A DNA stretch of 64,000 nt from Candidatus Nitrotoga sp. CP45 (GTDB lineage Bacteria > Pseudomonadota > Gammaproteobacteria > Burkholderiales > Gallionellaceae): the NCBI GenBank assembly GCA_945874105.1, contig CAMCFJ010000009.1, positions 1 through 64,000 of the forward strand, in the 5' to 3' direction. Under the pieces are notes generated by a model. It had not been told where the DNA came from. It saw only the letters and a program-made list of their open reading frames with translations, and did not search any database. The number at the start of each line of letters is the position of its first letter. Within the stretch, counting starts at the first letter, position 1. Shown one piece after another: positions 27,118 through 35,560 of this stretch. A program made the translations under genes and the position numbers.

Positions 27118-30100
27118 ATGGCCTACATATCTAAAACTCCAAGCAAATCACTGTCTCCGGCATTGCTGAAAATCAAGCCGGGCAGGGAACAATTCGAGCA
27201 ATTCAAGGCAAAGCTGTCTGGGCTTGAGGGGCAGATAAATGGCAGCCCGAACGAAAGCGAAGAGCATCACAAAAACCATATTTCTGATTTCCTGAAATAC
27301 GCTTTTAAATTTCCTGCTTACTTCATTAACACCAATGACCGAATCGATCTGGTCATCCACAACGGCAAAGCTCCCACGGATCCGGTTGGCGTCATCATTG
27401 AGGCCAAGCGTCCATCCAGCCAGACGGAAATGCCGTCGCAGGACAGTCTCAACGTCAAGGCGATGCAGGAGCTGGTACTTTATTACCTGCGCGAGCGTGT
27501 TACGGCGAACAATCTGAACGTAAAGCACCTTGTCATTACCAACGGCTACGAATGGTTTATTTTCGATGCTCATGTTTTTGAGAAAGCCTTTGCCAACAAC
27601 AAAGCCCTGGTCAAGCAATTCAACGAGTTTGAGGCGGGACATTTATCTGGCAACACCACGGACTTTTTTTACAGGGAAATCGCCAAGCCTACCATTGAAA
27701 AAATGGGCGATGTCGAATTTACCCGTTTCGATTTGCGTGAAGAGAATAGTGACAAAAAACTCATTGCCTTGCTCAAGGTGTTTTCGCCGGAGCATTTGCT
27801 CAAACTCCCGTTTGCCAATGACAGCAACAGCCTAAACAAAGATTTTTATTCGGAGTTGCTACACCTCATTGGTTTGATCGAAGTCAAAGAGGGCAGTAAA
27901 AAACTCATCCAGCGCAAACAGGAGGGCGAACGCAATCGTGGCTCGTTGCTGGAAAACGCCATCGCCAAACTGGATGCACAAGACAGGCTGCGCCATTTTG
28001 AAAAGCCGAGTTTGTTTGGCGAAACCAAACAGGAGCAGTTGTTCAACGTCGGGCTGGAGCTGGTTATCACATGGGTCAACCGCATCCTGTTCCTCAAACT
28101 GCTCGAAGCCCAGCTCATCACTTACCACAAGGGCGATAACTCCTACGCATTCCTCAACTCGCAAAGAATAAAAAGCTTTGATGAGTTGGACACCCTTTTT
28201 TTTGAAGTGCTGGCGCGCAAACTTGATGAGCGTGAAGAGCCCATCAAACAGGCCTTCGCCAAGGTGCCCTATTTGAACAGCTCCCTGTTTGAGCCGACCG
28301 AGATAGAAAGCAAGTCGCTATTCATAGGCAATCTGGTGGGAGAGGTAACGCTGCCGCTCTTCGGTTCAACCGTGCTCAAAGACGCAAAGGTGAAACGCAG
28401 GACGGGCGAGCTGAATACGCTGGAATACCTATTCGCTTTTCTGGATGCTTACGACTTTGCCAGCGAAGGCAAGGGCGAGCTTAAAGACGACAACAAAGCG
28501 CTGATTAACGCCTCCGTGCTGGGGCTGATTTTCGAAAAGATCAACGGTTACAAAGACGGCTCGTTCTTCACGCCCGGCTTCATCACAATGTACATGTGCC
28601 GCGAAACCTTGCGGCGCGCAGTGGTGCAAAAGTTTAACGAAGTGAAGGGCTGGAATTGCAACAGCCTCACCGATCTTTATAACAAAATTGAAGACCGCAC
28701 CGAAGCCAACACCCTCATCAACAGCCTGAAGGTATGCGACCCCGCCGTTGGGTCGGGGCACTTTTTGGTCTCCGCGCTGAATGAGTTGATCGCCATCAAA
28801 AGCGAACTGGGTATCCTGCAGGATGCCGAGGGTAAGCGGCTCAAGAATTATTCCATCGAGATCATCAATGACGAGTTGCTTGTTCTGGATGAGGAGGGAG
28901 ACGAATTCAGTTACAGCCCGGCCAACCCGGAAAGCGCGCGCATCCAAAAAACGCTGTTCAACGAAAAGCAGACCCTCATCGAGAATTGCCTGTTCGGCGT
29001 GGATATCAACCCCAACTCCGTCAAGATATGCCGCCTGCGCCTGTGGATCGAGCTGCTGAAAAACGCCTATTACAACGCCGACGGGCAACTCGAAACCCTG
29101 CCGAATATTGACATCAACATCAAGGTCGGCAACTCGCTCATCAGCCGCTTTGCGCTGGATACGGATTTGAAGGATGCTCTGAAGAAAAGCAAGCTGACTT
29201 TGGCTGGCTACAGGAAGGCGGTGGATACATACCGCAACGCCACCAGCAAAGAGCAGAAGCGCGAAATGGAGAAGTTAATTGCGGAAATCAAGAATGATTT
29301 TCGCACCGAAATTCTATATCACGACCCCAAAGCCAAGAAGCTGGAAAACATGCGGGCAGAGCTTAAGCTCTTGGAGCTTCCGCAAACTCTGTTGGAAGAA
29401 CCAGCAAAAGAAAAAAAAGAACGGAAACAGAAACAGGAAAAACTGAAACTACAATTCGATAAACTGAATGTCGAAATCGAAGAGATCAAGAACAACAAGA
29501 TTTACGAAAATGCTTTCGAGTGGCGCTTTGAATTTCCAGAAGCATTGAATGACGAAGGTGTATTCGCGGGCTTTGATGTTGTGATTGGGAATCCACCATA
29601 TATCTTTACTCGTGAGTTAATTAGCGAAGAAGATAAGGTTTATTTCAATACCAACTACATGCAAACACAGTTCAAAATTAATTTATATTTTTTGTTTGTT
29701 GAGCGTGCGTGGAGATTGTTAAATGTTAAAGGTGCATTTGCTTTCATTATCCCTAATAACTGGCTTACGCTTGAGACCGCATCAAATTTTAGAAAATTTA
29801 TTCTTGGTGATACTAAGAATACGTTAATTGTTAATTGCAGAGATAATATTTTCGATAACGCAAGTGTGGATTCAAGTATATTAATTTTTGACAAGTTTGG
29901 CGAGCAAGAAACTATTGTTTTTGAGCTTATTAATGGAAGCCTCACACTCACAAAACAATCTCCTTCTTCTATCTATCTTAACAACAAAAATCATATTATT
30001 AATTATAGTCAAGTAGGTGGCGGGAGCAACTCTTCGTTGTTGGAGAAGATTGATGTTAATAGTGTGAAATTAGAAAGTATCGCTGAAGTCAGAAATGGAA

Positions 30101-30813
30101 TTCAAGCTTATACAGTTGGTGAGGGTACCCCACCATTAACAGATGAGATGAAAAATGCTCGTGTATATCATAGCAAAGTCAAAAAGGGGGATGATTGGCT
30201 TAAGTATGTTGATGGTGTAGATGTAGGTAGGTATAAATTAGGATGGAGCGGGCAATTTGTTAAATATGGAAATAACTTGTCGCGTCCTCGTAAAAATGAA
30301 CTCTTCATTAACGAAAGACTATTAGTCAGGCAAATTCCTTCTAAGCCCCCGTACTCTATTTTTTCTTGTTATGTAAATGAAATTGTTGTTAATGACAACA
30401 ACAGCATGGTTGTTACTAACGTAACTAATGGATATAACTTAAAAACTATTCTTGCATTAATTAACTCTCGCCTAATTTCATATTGGTTTTTACAAAAATT
30501 CGGCAAGTTGCAGAGGAAAGTTTTTCCTCAATTCAAAGTTAAAGAGCTTAGAGAGTTCCCTATTAAATATTTAGATTTTTCATCAGCCAAAGATATTGAA
30601 TTGCAAAATATCTTAATTAATTTGGTCGATGACTATGAAAGACTAAGTCTAAATGGGGAGCTTGCTGATACATTAGAAGCTGTAAATATCAAAATTGATC
30701 GCATTGTTTATGCGCTGTATGGTTTAACCCCAGAAGAAATCGCCCTCGTTGAAGGCAATGCGGAAGAAGTTCTTTCAGTGCCGAACGCAGATGCGGCGGA
30801 GGTGTGCGAGTGA
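27118..30813 (+). CDS. Type IIG-like restriction-modification enzyme (nuclease and N6-adenine methyltransferase in one chain)
   Basis: The 1231-aa protein combines a PD-(D/E)xK-like nuclease region at the N-terminus (DRIDLVI then VGVIIEAKRPS, about 75-100), a long helical linker, a gamma-class N6-adenine methyltransferase with SAM motif CDPAVGSGHFLVSAL (about 540) and catalytic GNPPYI (about 823), and a C-terminal specificity domain. Such enzymes cut DNA lacking their methylation. ATG 27118 has GGAAG before it; a GTG at 27103 would add five residues. From about 29560 onward the DNA becomes clearly AT-rich, exactly over the specificity region. A BREX PglX-like relative is an alternative, but no other BREX genes are present. 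The next gene overlaps by 10 bp. Confidence 0.85.
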   Translation: MAYISKTPSKSLSPALLKIKPGREQFEQFKAKLSGLEGQINGSPNESEEHHKNHISDFLKYAFKFPAYFINTNDRIDLVIHNGKAPTDPVGVIIEAKRPSSQTEMPSQDSLNVKAMQELVLYYLRERVTANNLNVKHLVITNGYEWFIFDAHVFEKAFANNKALVKQFNEFEAGHLSGNTTDFFYREIAKPTIEKMGDVEFTRFDLREENSDKKLIALLKVFSPEHLLKLPFANDSNSLNKDFYSELLHLIGLIEVKEGSKKLIQRKQEGERNRGSLLENAIAKLDAQDRLRHFEKPSLFGETKQEQLFNVGLELVITWVNRILFLKLLEAQLITYHKGDNSYAFLNSQRIKSFDELDTLFFEVLARKLDEREEPIKQAFAKVPYLNSSLFEPTEIESKSLFIGNLVGEVTLPLFGSTVLKDAKVKRRTGELNTLEYLFAFLDAYDFASEGKGELKDDNKALINASVLGLIFEKINGYKDGSFFTPGFITMYMCRETLRRAVVQKFNEVKGWNCNSLTDLYNKIEDRTEANTLINSLKVCDPAVGSGHFLVSALNELIAIKSELGILQDAEGKRLKNYSIEIINDELLVLDEEGDEFSYSPANPESARIQKTLFNEKQTLIENCLFGVDINPNSVKICRLRLWIELLKNAYYNADGQLETLPNIDINIKVGNSLISRFALDTDLKDALKKSKLTLAGYRKAVDTYRNATSKEQKREMEKLIAEIKNDFRTEILYHDPKAKKLENMRAELKLLELPQTLLEEPAKEKKERKQKQEKLKLQFDKLNVEIEEIKNNKIYENAFEWRFEFPEALNDEGVFAGFDVVIGNPPYIFTRELISEEDKVYFNTNYMQTQFKINLYFLFVERAWRLLNVKGAFAFIIPNNWLTLETASNFRKFILGDTKNTLIVNCRDNIFDNASVDSSILIFDKFGEQETIVFELINGSLTLTKQSPSSIYLNNKNHIINYSQVGGGSNSSLLEKIDVNSVKLESIAEVRNGIQAYTVGEGTPPLTDEMKNARVYHSKVKKGDDWLKYVDGVDVGRYKLGWSGQFVKYGNNLSRPRKNELFINERLLVRQIPSKPPYSIFSCYVNEIVVNDNNSMVVTNVTNGYNLKTILALINSRLISYWFLQKFGKLQRKVFPQFKVKELREFPIKYLDFSSAKDIELQNILINLVDDYERLSLNGELADTLEAVNIKIDRIVYALYGLTPEEIALVEGNAEEVLSVPNADAAEVCE

Positions 30814-32267
30814 CTAAGCATTGGGTTGCCCAAGCGCTGAACTGGCTCACGCAAAGCCTTGAGCCGGTTCCTCACGAGCTCAACGAGCTGGATTGGAAAG
30901 CGAGTTTGACTGGCAATAAGGAGCGTTTAATTGAACACCTGATTGCTTTTGCTAATCATTCGAATGGCGGCTTCCTCGTGTTCGGTGTGCAGGATGATGC
31001 CACTCTGACAGGCGTGGAACAGATTGCGGTGGCGCAAATCGTTAATACGCTCGCCAACCTTGGGCGCGATGCAGTGGAGCCACCCTTGGTGATTGACCAT
31101 GCGGTGGTTGATTATCGGGGGGTGGCGCTGCTGATCGTTTACGTGGCCGAGCAAAGCAATAAACCTGTGCATCGGCGCGGTAAATCTATCGAGGAAGCAT
31201 GGATACGTTCGGGAGGCACTACCCGCAAGGCATCGCGTCAGGATGTGGGCGGCTTGATGTTGAACAGCAAGGCGCCGCGATGGGAGTCACTGCGTGCATC
31301 CAATCTTTTGCAAGGTACAGCGCTTTTAGTTTTGCTCGATCTTTCGGTCATTGCGAATTTGCTCCAGCGCCCTTTGCCTGTCGAGGAGAACGAGCTTTTG
31401 CGCTGGCTGGCAGATGAGGGCATGATTACCCCGGATGGCAATGGTTACTACATCACTAATTTCGGCGCGATTGCGGCTGCGCGCAACCTTGAACAGTTCG
31501 ACACGCTTAAACGCAAGCGCATTCGTCTCATCCGCTACCGGGGCATGAACAAGGTAGAGACCATAGATGAGATGATGGGTCAGAAGGGGTATGCTGCGGG
31601 ATTCGAGGGGTTGATTGCTCATCTCAAGCGTGTGCTGCCGCACTCCGAAGTGATCCAGCAATCGTTGCGCACGGAAGTCTGTATTTATCCTGAAATCGCT
31701 TTGCGCGAACTGGTCGCCAACGCGCTTATCCATCAGGATTTCACCATTACCGGTAGCGGGCCGATGATTGAGGTTTTCGATGATCGTATTGAGTTTACCA
31801 ACCCCGGTAGTTTGTTGCCGGGCAAGCGACCGGACAGGTTGATCGGCACTACGCCTGAATCGCGTAACGAAATTCTGGCATCTGCATTCAGGCGTTATCG
31901 AATTTGTGAAGAACGTGGTACTGGTTTTCAAAAAGTCGTCGCAAGTATTGAGCTATTCGGGTTGCCTCCGGTGGTGTTTACCCCGATGGAGAATGCGTTT
32001 AAGGTTACGCTCTATGCACCGAAGAAATTTGATGACATGTCACAAACTGAACGCATAGAGGCTTGTTATCAGCACGCTGTGCTTCAATATTTGTCGAGTC
32101 AGGCTGTGACTAACACCACAGCACGAAAACGTTTCAAGCTACATGAAAAACGTCGCACCGCAGTATCCAATTTGCTCAAAGAAGCGGCAGAAAAAGGGCG
32201 GATTAAGCGTAAAGACCCTGATGCAACCTCGTCTAAATTTGTCGAGTACGTTCCTTACTGGGCATGA
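30804..32267 (+). CDS. AlbA_2/Schlafen-type protein with GHKL ATPase-like domain
   Basis: The 487-aa protein has an AlbA_2 (Schlafen-like) nucleic-acid-binding domain at residues about 20-150 (LDWKASLTGNKERLIEHLI, AFANHSNGGFLVFGVQDD), then a RecG-C/HATPase_c_4-like region (YPEIALRELVANALIHQDF and EVFDDRIEFTNPGSLLPG), and a C-terminal winged helix. Proteins of this layout are often annotated as transcriptional regulators or putative RecG-like proteins and occur in defence islands. The GTG start lies inside the RM stop, so the two are co-translated; a regulatory or accessory role for the RM enzyme is inference. Confidence 0.75.
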   Translation: MRVTKHWVAQALNWLTQSLEPVPHELNELDWKASLTGNKERLIEHLIAFANHSNGGFLVFGVQDDATLTGVEQIAVAQIVNTLANLGRDAVEPPLVIDHAVVDYRGVALLIVYVAEQSNKPVHRRGKSIEEAWIRSGGTTRKASRQDVGGLMLNSKAPRWESLRASNLLQGTALLVLLDLSVIANLLQRPLPVEENELLRWLADEGMITPDGNGYYITNFGAIAAARNLEQFDTLKRKRIRLIRYRGMNKVETIDEMMGQKGYAAGFEGLIAHLKRVLPHSEVIQQSLRTEVCIYPEIALRELVANALIHQDFTITGSGPMIEVFDDRIEFTNPGSLLPGKRPDRLIGTTPESRNEILASAFRRYRICEERGTGFQKVVASIELFGLPPVVFTPMENAFKVTLYAPKKFDDMSQTERIEACYQHAVLQYLSSQAVTNTTARKRFKLHEKRRTAVSNLLKEAAEKGRIKRKDPDATSSKFVEYVPYWA

Positions 32268-32383
32268 GTGTCGTGAGAATTTCTTTACTTCATTTGAAAA
32301 CGGAAAGCTGCAAAAATAATAATGAAATCAATTGGACTTTACTTCATTTGAAAATGGAAATGCTAGGTCTGCCTGATTGGATT

Positions 32384-32509
32384 CACAACAGCGATGCTCT
32401 TGTGAGGGCTTGGTCACAGACTGGCAAGGCCAGACTGTGGAAATTTAATGGGCACAACAGAGATTCTCTTGTGCAATGCGTAGTCACAGACTTGCGATGC
32501 AAGACTGTG
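32384..32509. repeat. Two tandem units of paired hairpins with compensatory changes
   Basis: Each unit is a CACAA...TTGTG hairpin followed by a CACAG-A-stem-A-CTGTG hairpin. Unit 1 (32384-32439) has inner stem CTGGC/GCCAG, loop AAG; unit 2 (32453-32509) has CTTGC/GCAAG, loop GAT. The outer stem and the A-A mismatch are kept while the inner stem changes on both sides. A shorter direct repeat, CTTTACTTCATTTGAAAA, precedes them (32283, 32337). An RNA or DNA structure under selection is more likely than the weak ORF spanning it. Confidence 0.6.
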
Positions 32510-32571
32510 GGGCTGTAGTCAAAACTGTACCACTTCCACGCTTTGTAGGTGTTCCTGTAGCTGTTTTATAC

Positions 32572-32683
<112 letters not shown>

Positions 32684-32694
32684 GTATAATCAAT

Positions 32695-32733
32695 GGGTTA
32701 GATCGTAAATGATCTAGCCCGTTTTCTTTTTAT
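32695..32733 (+). terminator. Terminator after the second attachment copy
   Basis: GGGTTAGATC-GTAAAT-GATCTAGCCC (one G-T pair) is followed by GTTTTCTTTTT. It sits where a tRNA-Pro terminator would be; a similar structure follows the third copy. Confidence 0.65.
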
Positions 32734-33021
32734 AGGCTCCATGGGTACACCAGAGAGGTGCTTGGCACTTAATACTGCGTTAGTAAGTACCTTTAGCAGC
32801 ACACCTTCATATTGTCGTTAAATATTGAAAATTCAGAAAAATATTATTTTCGAACTTCCATCAATACCAAACCTGATGATCGCCACACTCGTGTTCATAG
32901 TGGCAACGTGGCGCGTGAATCGCATTCTTGATGCACAGAACATTTCCAAAAGTGCTGCGCGCAGTTTATCGGTGTTTGCACTGGCCTATCTATTGTCATG
33001 GGGTAGGGGTGGGGCTGTATG

Positions 33022-33165
33022 TCAAACAGCGTGTTGAAATTTCCATTTTTTGTGAATTCAGCATCTGTGGAAACAACTCACAACCCCCTTGTAGTATGTG
33101 GATTCTTGGAAAGACCACTGGCAAATATGAGCGCTGCTTGGCAGAAAATTTTGTACGCTGTTTGA
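33022..33165. repeat. MITE-like element with TCAAACAGCG ends, copy A
   Basis: The block begins TCAAACAGCGTGTTGAAATT and ends AAAATTTTGTACGCTGTTTGA, giving 10-bp terminal inverted repeats (TCAAACAGCG/CGCTGTTTGA). A shorter relative with the same ends lies at 34262-34329. No coding potential. Confidence 0.5.
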
Positions 33166-33304
33166 GGGGCGAGAGCCTGTTCTCTACCAATTGATTTCTC
33201 TTGATTTACCCGGCCATGGCCGTTCAGCGGTGCTGCTGGCCGCGTGACCCTAGTTGCGCAACTACACGAAAGTTGACTCAACGCTGTGAGAATTGGGTGA
33301 TTGC

Positions 33305-33346
33305 ACTGGGGTATTTCACCCAGTCGACGGGGTGAAATACCCCAGT
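33305..33346. terminator. Perfect 17-bp palindrome with T tract
   Basis: ACTGGGGTATTTCACCC and GGGTGAAATACCCCAGT are exact inverted repeats around the 8-nt loop AGTCGACG, followed on the plus strand by CCCCATTTTTTCT. It reads as a very strong intrinsic terminator. No clear plus-strand gene ends before it, so a small RNA or a mobile-element origin is also possible. Confidence 0.5.
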
Positions 33347-33556
33347 CCCCCATTTTTTCTGCTCCGGCAGTAGAGCGCTGTGCTTCGATTATCTGAAACA
33401 AATTAAAAAATCAAATAGTTATATATAAAGTGCCAATGTGGCCTAATTTTTGCTTATATATGGATAAGTTATTCGCGCAAACCCAAAGGCGCGCGTCTAG
33501 CAGCAGCAAATATTAAACCCGTTTGCTAACAGTTAGATTTTTTTCGAGGAGTTTTT

Positions 33557-34249
33557 ATGAGAAAGTTGATTGCGTTGTTCCTGCTCACGACTTCAGCCGT
33601 TGCACAGGCATTTGATGTCAATACCACATCCAGCCCATTGAGTTTTCCAGAATGGGTCAATGTGAAAACTTATACCACTGTCTTTGTCGACACCCGCAAG
33701 CTCAAAACGTCGCTGCAAGTAGCGTTGCAGCAGTGGCCGAATGAGGAATGCCTAGTGGTCAACGACGTAAATGCGCAGCTGCATTGCAAGGGTGCGTTGG
33801 TCGAAGGTGCATGGAGTTACTCGATTTCGGATGGCTTTCCTTGTTATGCCGATCCCAGGGATCCGCGCAAGTGCCTGAAAATCGACGGACTAAAACAAAA
33901 GAGTTTCACTAATTTTATATCGCCGACGACATGCACGGCTACGAGTTGCCCGCCCGGGCCACCCCCTGTGCCGATGACTTTGACGTTCGATCATGACGTG
34001 AGGCATTTCGCGATGATTTATCGCTTCAACTGGGATATTGCCGGCTTCCCGCAGTGGAGCAAGAGTATGGTTGTTGCGGTCAACGGTGTAGAAATCGGCA
34101 CCTATGACATCCCGTTAATGGCCGGTCATTCCATGATCAGCATATCGGCTGCGGAAGGCGAGATTATTGGGAGCGTCACGTTTACGCCTATCGATGTAAA
34201 CGGAAACACAACCGGCGCCCTTGTTGCGTCGAGGTTTTATTTCGAATAA
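33557..34249 (+). CDS. Secreted hypothetical protein, 230 aa
   Basis: A clear signal peptide (MRKLIALFLLTTSAVAQA, cleavage before FDVNT) directs the protein across the inner membrane. The mature part contains paired cysteines (ECLVVNDVNAQLHC, CYADPRDPRKC, CTATSCPPGPPP), suggesting disulfides, and a beta-rich second half. No lipobox or membrane anchor is present. Family not recognised. GAGGAG lies 7 nt before the ATG. It is the only convincing gene in the integrase-less interval, so it is its cargo. Confidence 0.7.
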   Translation: MRKLIALFLLTTSAVAQAFDVNTTSSPLSFPEWVNVKTYTTVFVDTRKLKTSLQVALQQWPNEECLVVNDVNAQLHCKGALVEGAWSYSISDGFPCYADPRDPRKCLKIDGLKQKSFTNFISPTTCTATSCPPGPPPVPMTLTFDHDVRHFAMIYRFNWDIAGFPQWSKSMVVAVNGVEIGTYDIPLMAGHSMISISAAEGEIIGSVTFTPIDVNGNTTGALVASRFYFE

Positions 34250-34261
34250 TGCTTGCGCATG

Positions 34262-34329
34262 TCAAACAGCGCGTTGAAATTCTCACTTTTATGCACGCTA
34301 TTTGGTGGATAAAATTGTACGCTGTTTGA
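34262..34329. repeat. MITE-like element with TCAAACAGCG ends, copy B
   Basis: A 68-bp relative of the block at 33022-33165: begins TCAAACAGCGCGTTGAAATT, ends AAAATTGTACGCTGTTTGA. It starts 12 bp after the stop of the secreted-protein gene and directly abuts the conserved right end of the element. Confidence 0.5.
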
Positions 34330-34331
34330 TA

Positions 34332-34443
<112 letters not shown>

Positions 34444-34451
34444 GCATAATC

Positions 34452-34494
34452 AATGGCTTATCGGAATTAACCTGTAAGCCATTTTTATTTTTAC
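34452..34494 (+). terminator. Terminator after the third attachment copy, probably the original tRNA-Pro terminator
   Basis: AATGGCTTA and TAAGCCATT form a perfect 9-bp stem followed by TTTATTTTTA. Being outside the outermost attachment copy, this is the likely native terminator of tRNA-Pro before integration. The following 34495-34686 has no recognised feature. Confidence 0.65.
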
Positions 34495-34686
34495 GTGCTT
34501 AGTGGTAAACAAAGGGGTACCCCTAATAGTTGCTAGGCGCACAAGTCGTATTCAGTAATTTCCATACGCAGTTCACTCAAACTCATTTTCATACTCGCCA
34601 ACAAGTACCGTTCAGTTGATCGCATAAAGCTCACAAAAAATTTAACGAAGATCAGCGAAATTTGTTTAAGAAGCGCAAAATGAACA

Positions 34687-35313
34687 ATGGCTCGTTACGG
34701 CACAGATCAATTAACCGAAGCTCGATTTGAATTGGGTTCGCGTGGGCGTGTTCTGAAAAATCTCCTTGGCATTTGTAGCAAGCGCGAAATGGATGAGATG
34801 GAGGCAACCAAGCTAGTCGCGGTAACTGACTGGGCAATCCGGCACGTTTCTGCTGACCAGCGTATCACCTCCGCCGATATTTGCCTGCTGCACAAGCAAT
34901 GGCTAGGTGAAGTGTATCCGTGGGCAGGCGAGTATCGGCAGGTGAATATTAGCAAGGGTAGTTTTGTATTTGCGATGGCGGCGCAAGTGCCGCGCTTGAT
35001 GTTGGAGTTTGAGCGGAAGGAGCTGGCACGATTTACGCCATGCGCTTTTGACGACCTGGATGATGTGCTGGAAGCATTGGCTATCACACATTGCGAGTTG
35101 GTGCTGATCCATCCTTTCCGCGAGGGCAATGGGCGCGTGTCACGTTTGCTATCTACGCTTATGGCTTTGCAAGCGGGTTTGCCGTTGCTAAATTTTTCCA
35201 GCATCAAAGGAAAACAGCGCGAGGCTTACTTTGCCGCAGTGCGGGCAGGGATCGGGCGCGACTATCAGCCGATGATAGAGGTTTTCAGAAAAGTGGTAGC
35301 TGCCAACAGCTAG
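34687..35313 (+). CDS. Fic domain protein (probable AMP transferase toxin)
   Basis: The 208-aa protein carries the Fic motif HPFREGNGR with the catalytic histidine near residue 141, and the upstream flap region (WAGEYRQVNISKGSFVF). Fic enzymes transfer AMP or another phosphate-containing group to target proteins. I see no inhibitory (S/T)xxxE(G/N) motif within it, so it should need a separate antitoxin (class I arrangement). A candidate antitoxin lies tail-to-tail at 35310-35480 and overlaps its stop by 4 bp. It sits just outside the tRNA-Pro insertions. Confidence 0.85.
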   Translation: MARYGTDQLTEARFELGSRGRVLKNLLGICSKREMDEMEATKLVAVTDWAIRHVSADQRITSADICLLHKQWLGEVYPWAGEYRQVNISKGSFVFAMAAQVPRLMLEFERKELARFTPCAFDDLDDVLEALAITHCELVLIHPFREGNGRVSRLLSTLMALQAGLPLLNFSSIKGKQREAYFAAVRAGIGRDYQPMIEVFRKVVAANS

Positions 35314-35480
35314 CGGGTTTTTGCTGGCTTATTACGGGGGATGGAAGTGAGTGCTCGTTCAGCCGCTTTCTTCACGCCTTCAATCGCGGTCGAAGAAAGC
35401 ACGTTCGCACGCAAGGCGCATTGATAGTCTCGCGCATTGTGCAAGTGTCGATTTTGTTGAAGCAGAGATTTTGGAGTCAT
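35310..35480 (-). CDS. Candidate Fic antitoxin, 56 aa, convergent with fic
   Basis: The frame from ATG 35480 (MTPKSLLQQNRHLHNARDYQ) contains RANVLSSTAIEGVKKA, which includes S-T-A-I-E-G, the (S/T)xxxE(G/N) inhibitory motif of Fic antitoxins such as VbhA and YhfG. The preceding helix QQNRHLHNARDYQCALRANV resembles the helix before that motif in those proteins. It lies on the opposite strand to fic and overlaps its end by 4 bp; known pairs are normally co-directional with the antitoxin first. No strong ribosome binding site is visible. An upstream in-frame ATG at 35537 is possible. Confidence 0.5.
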   Translation of the reverse strand: MTPKSLLQQNRHLHNARDYQCALRANVLSSTAIEGVKKAAERALTSIPRNKPAKTR

Positions 35481-35560
35481 GGCCGCACTATAAGGCACAC
35501 GGTGTGATAACTCAACAGCCACAAACGCCGCAAACATCGTGTCAATTACGCTGATCTTTT

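Noticed and set aside
27118..32267. BREX or DISARM system
   Set aside because: A methyltransferase-nuclease is present but no pglZ, brxC, brxL or drm genes are nearby; a stand-alone type IIG enzyme explains it.
32264..32518. 84-codon frame whose ATG overlaps the stop of the AlbA/ATPase gene
   Set aside because: The frame runs straight through the paired hairpin repeats and its residues look random; the structure explains the sequence better than a protein.
32825..33037. 70-codon frame with a hydrophobic stretch in element 2
   Set aside because: TTG start without ribosome binding site and it runs into a MITE-like block; at best a remnant.
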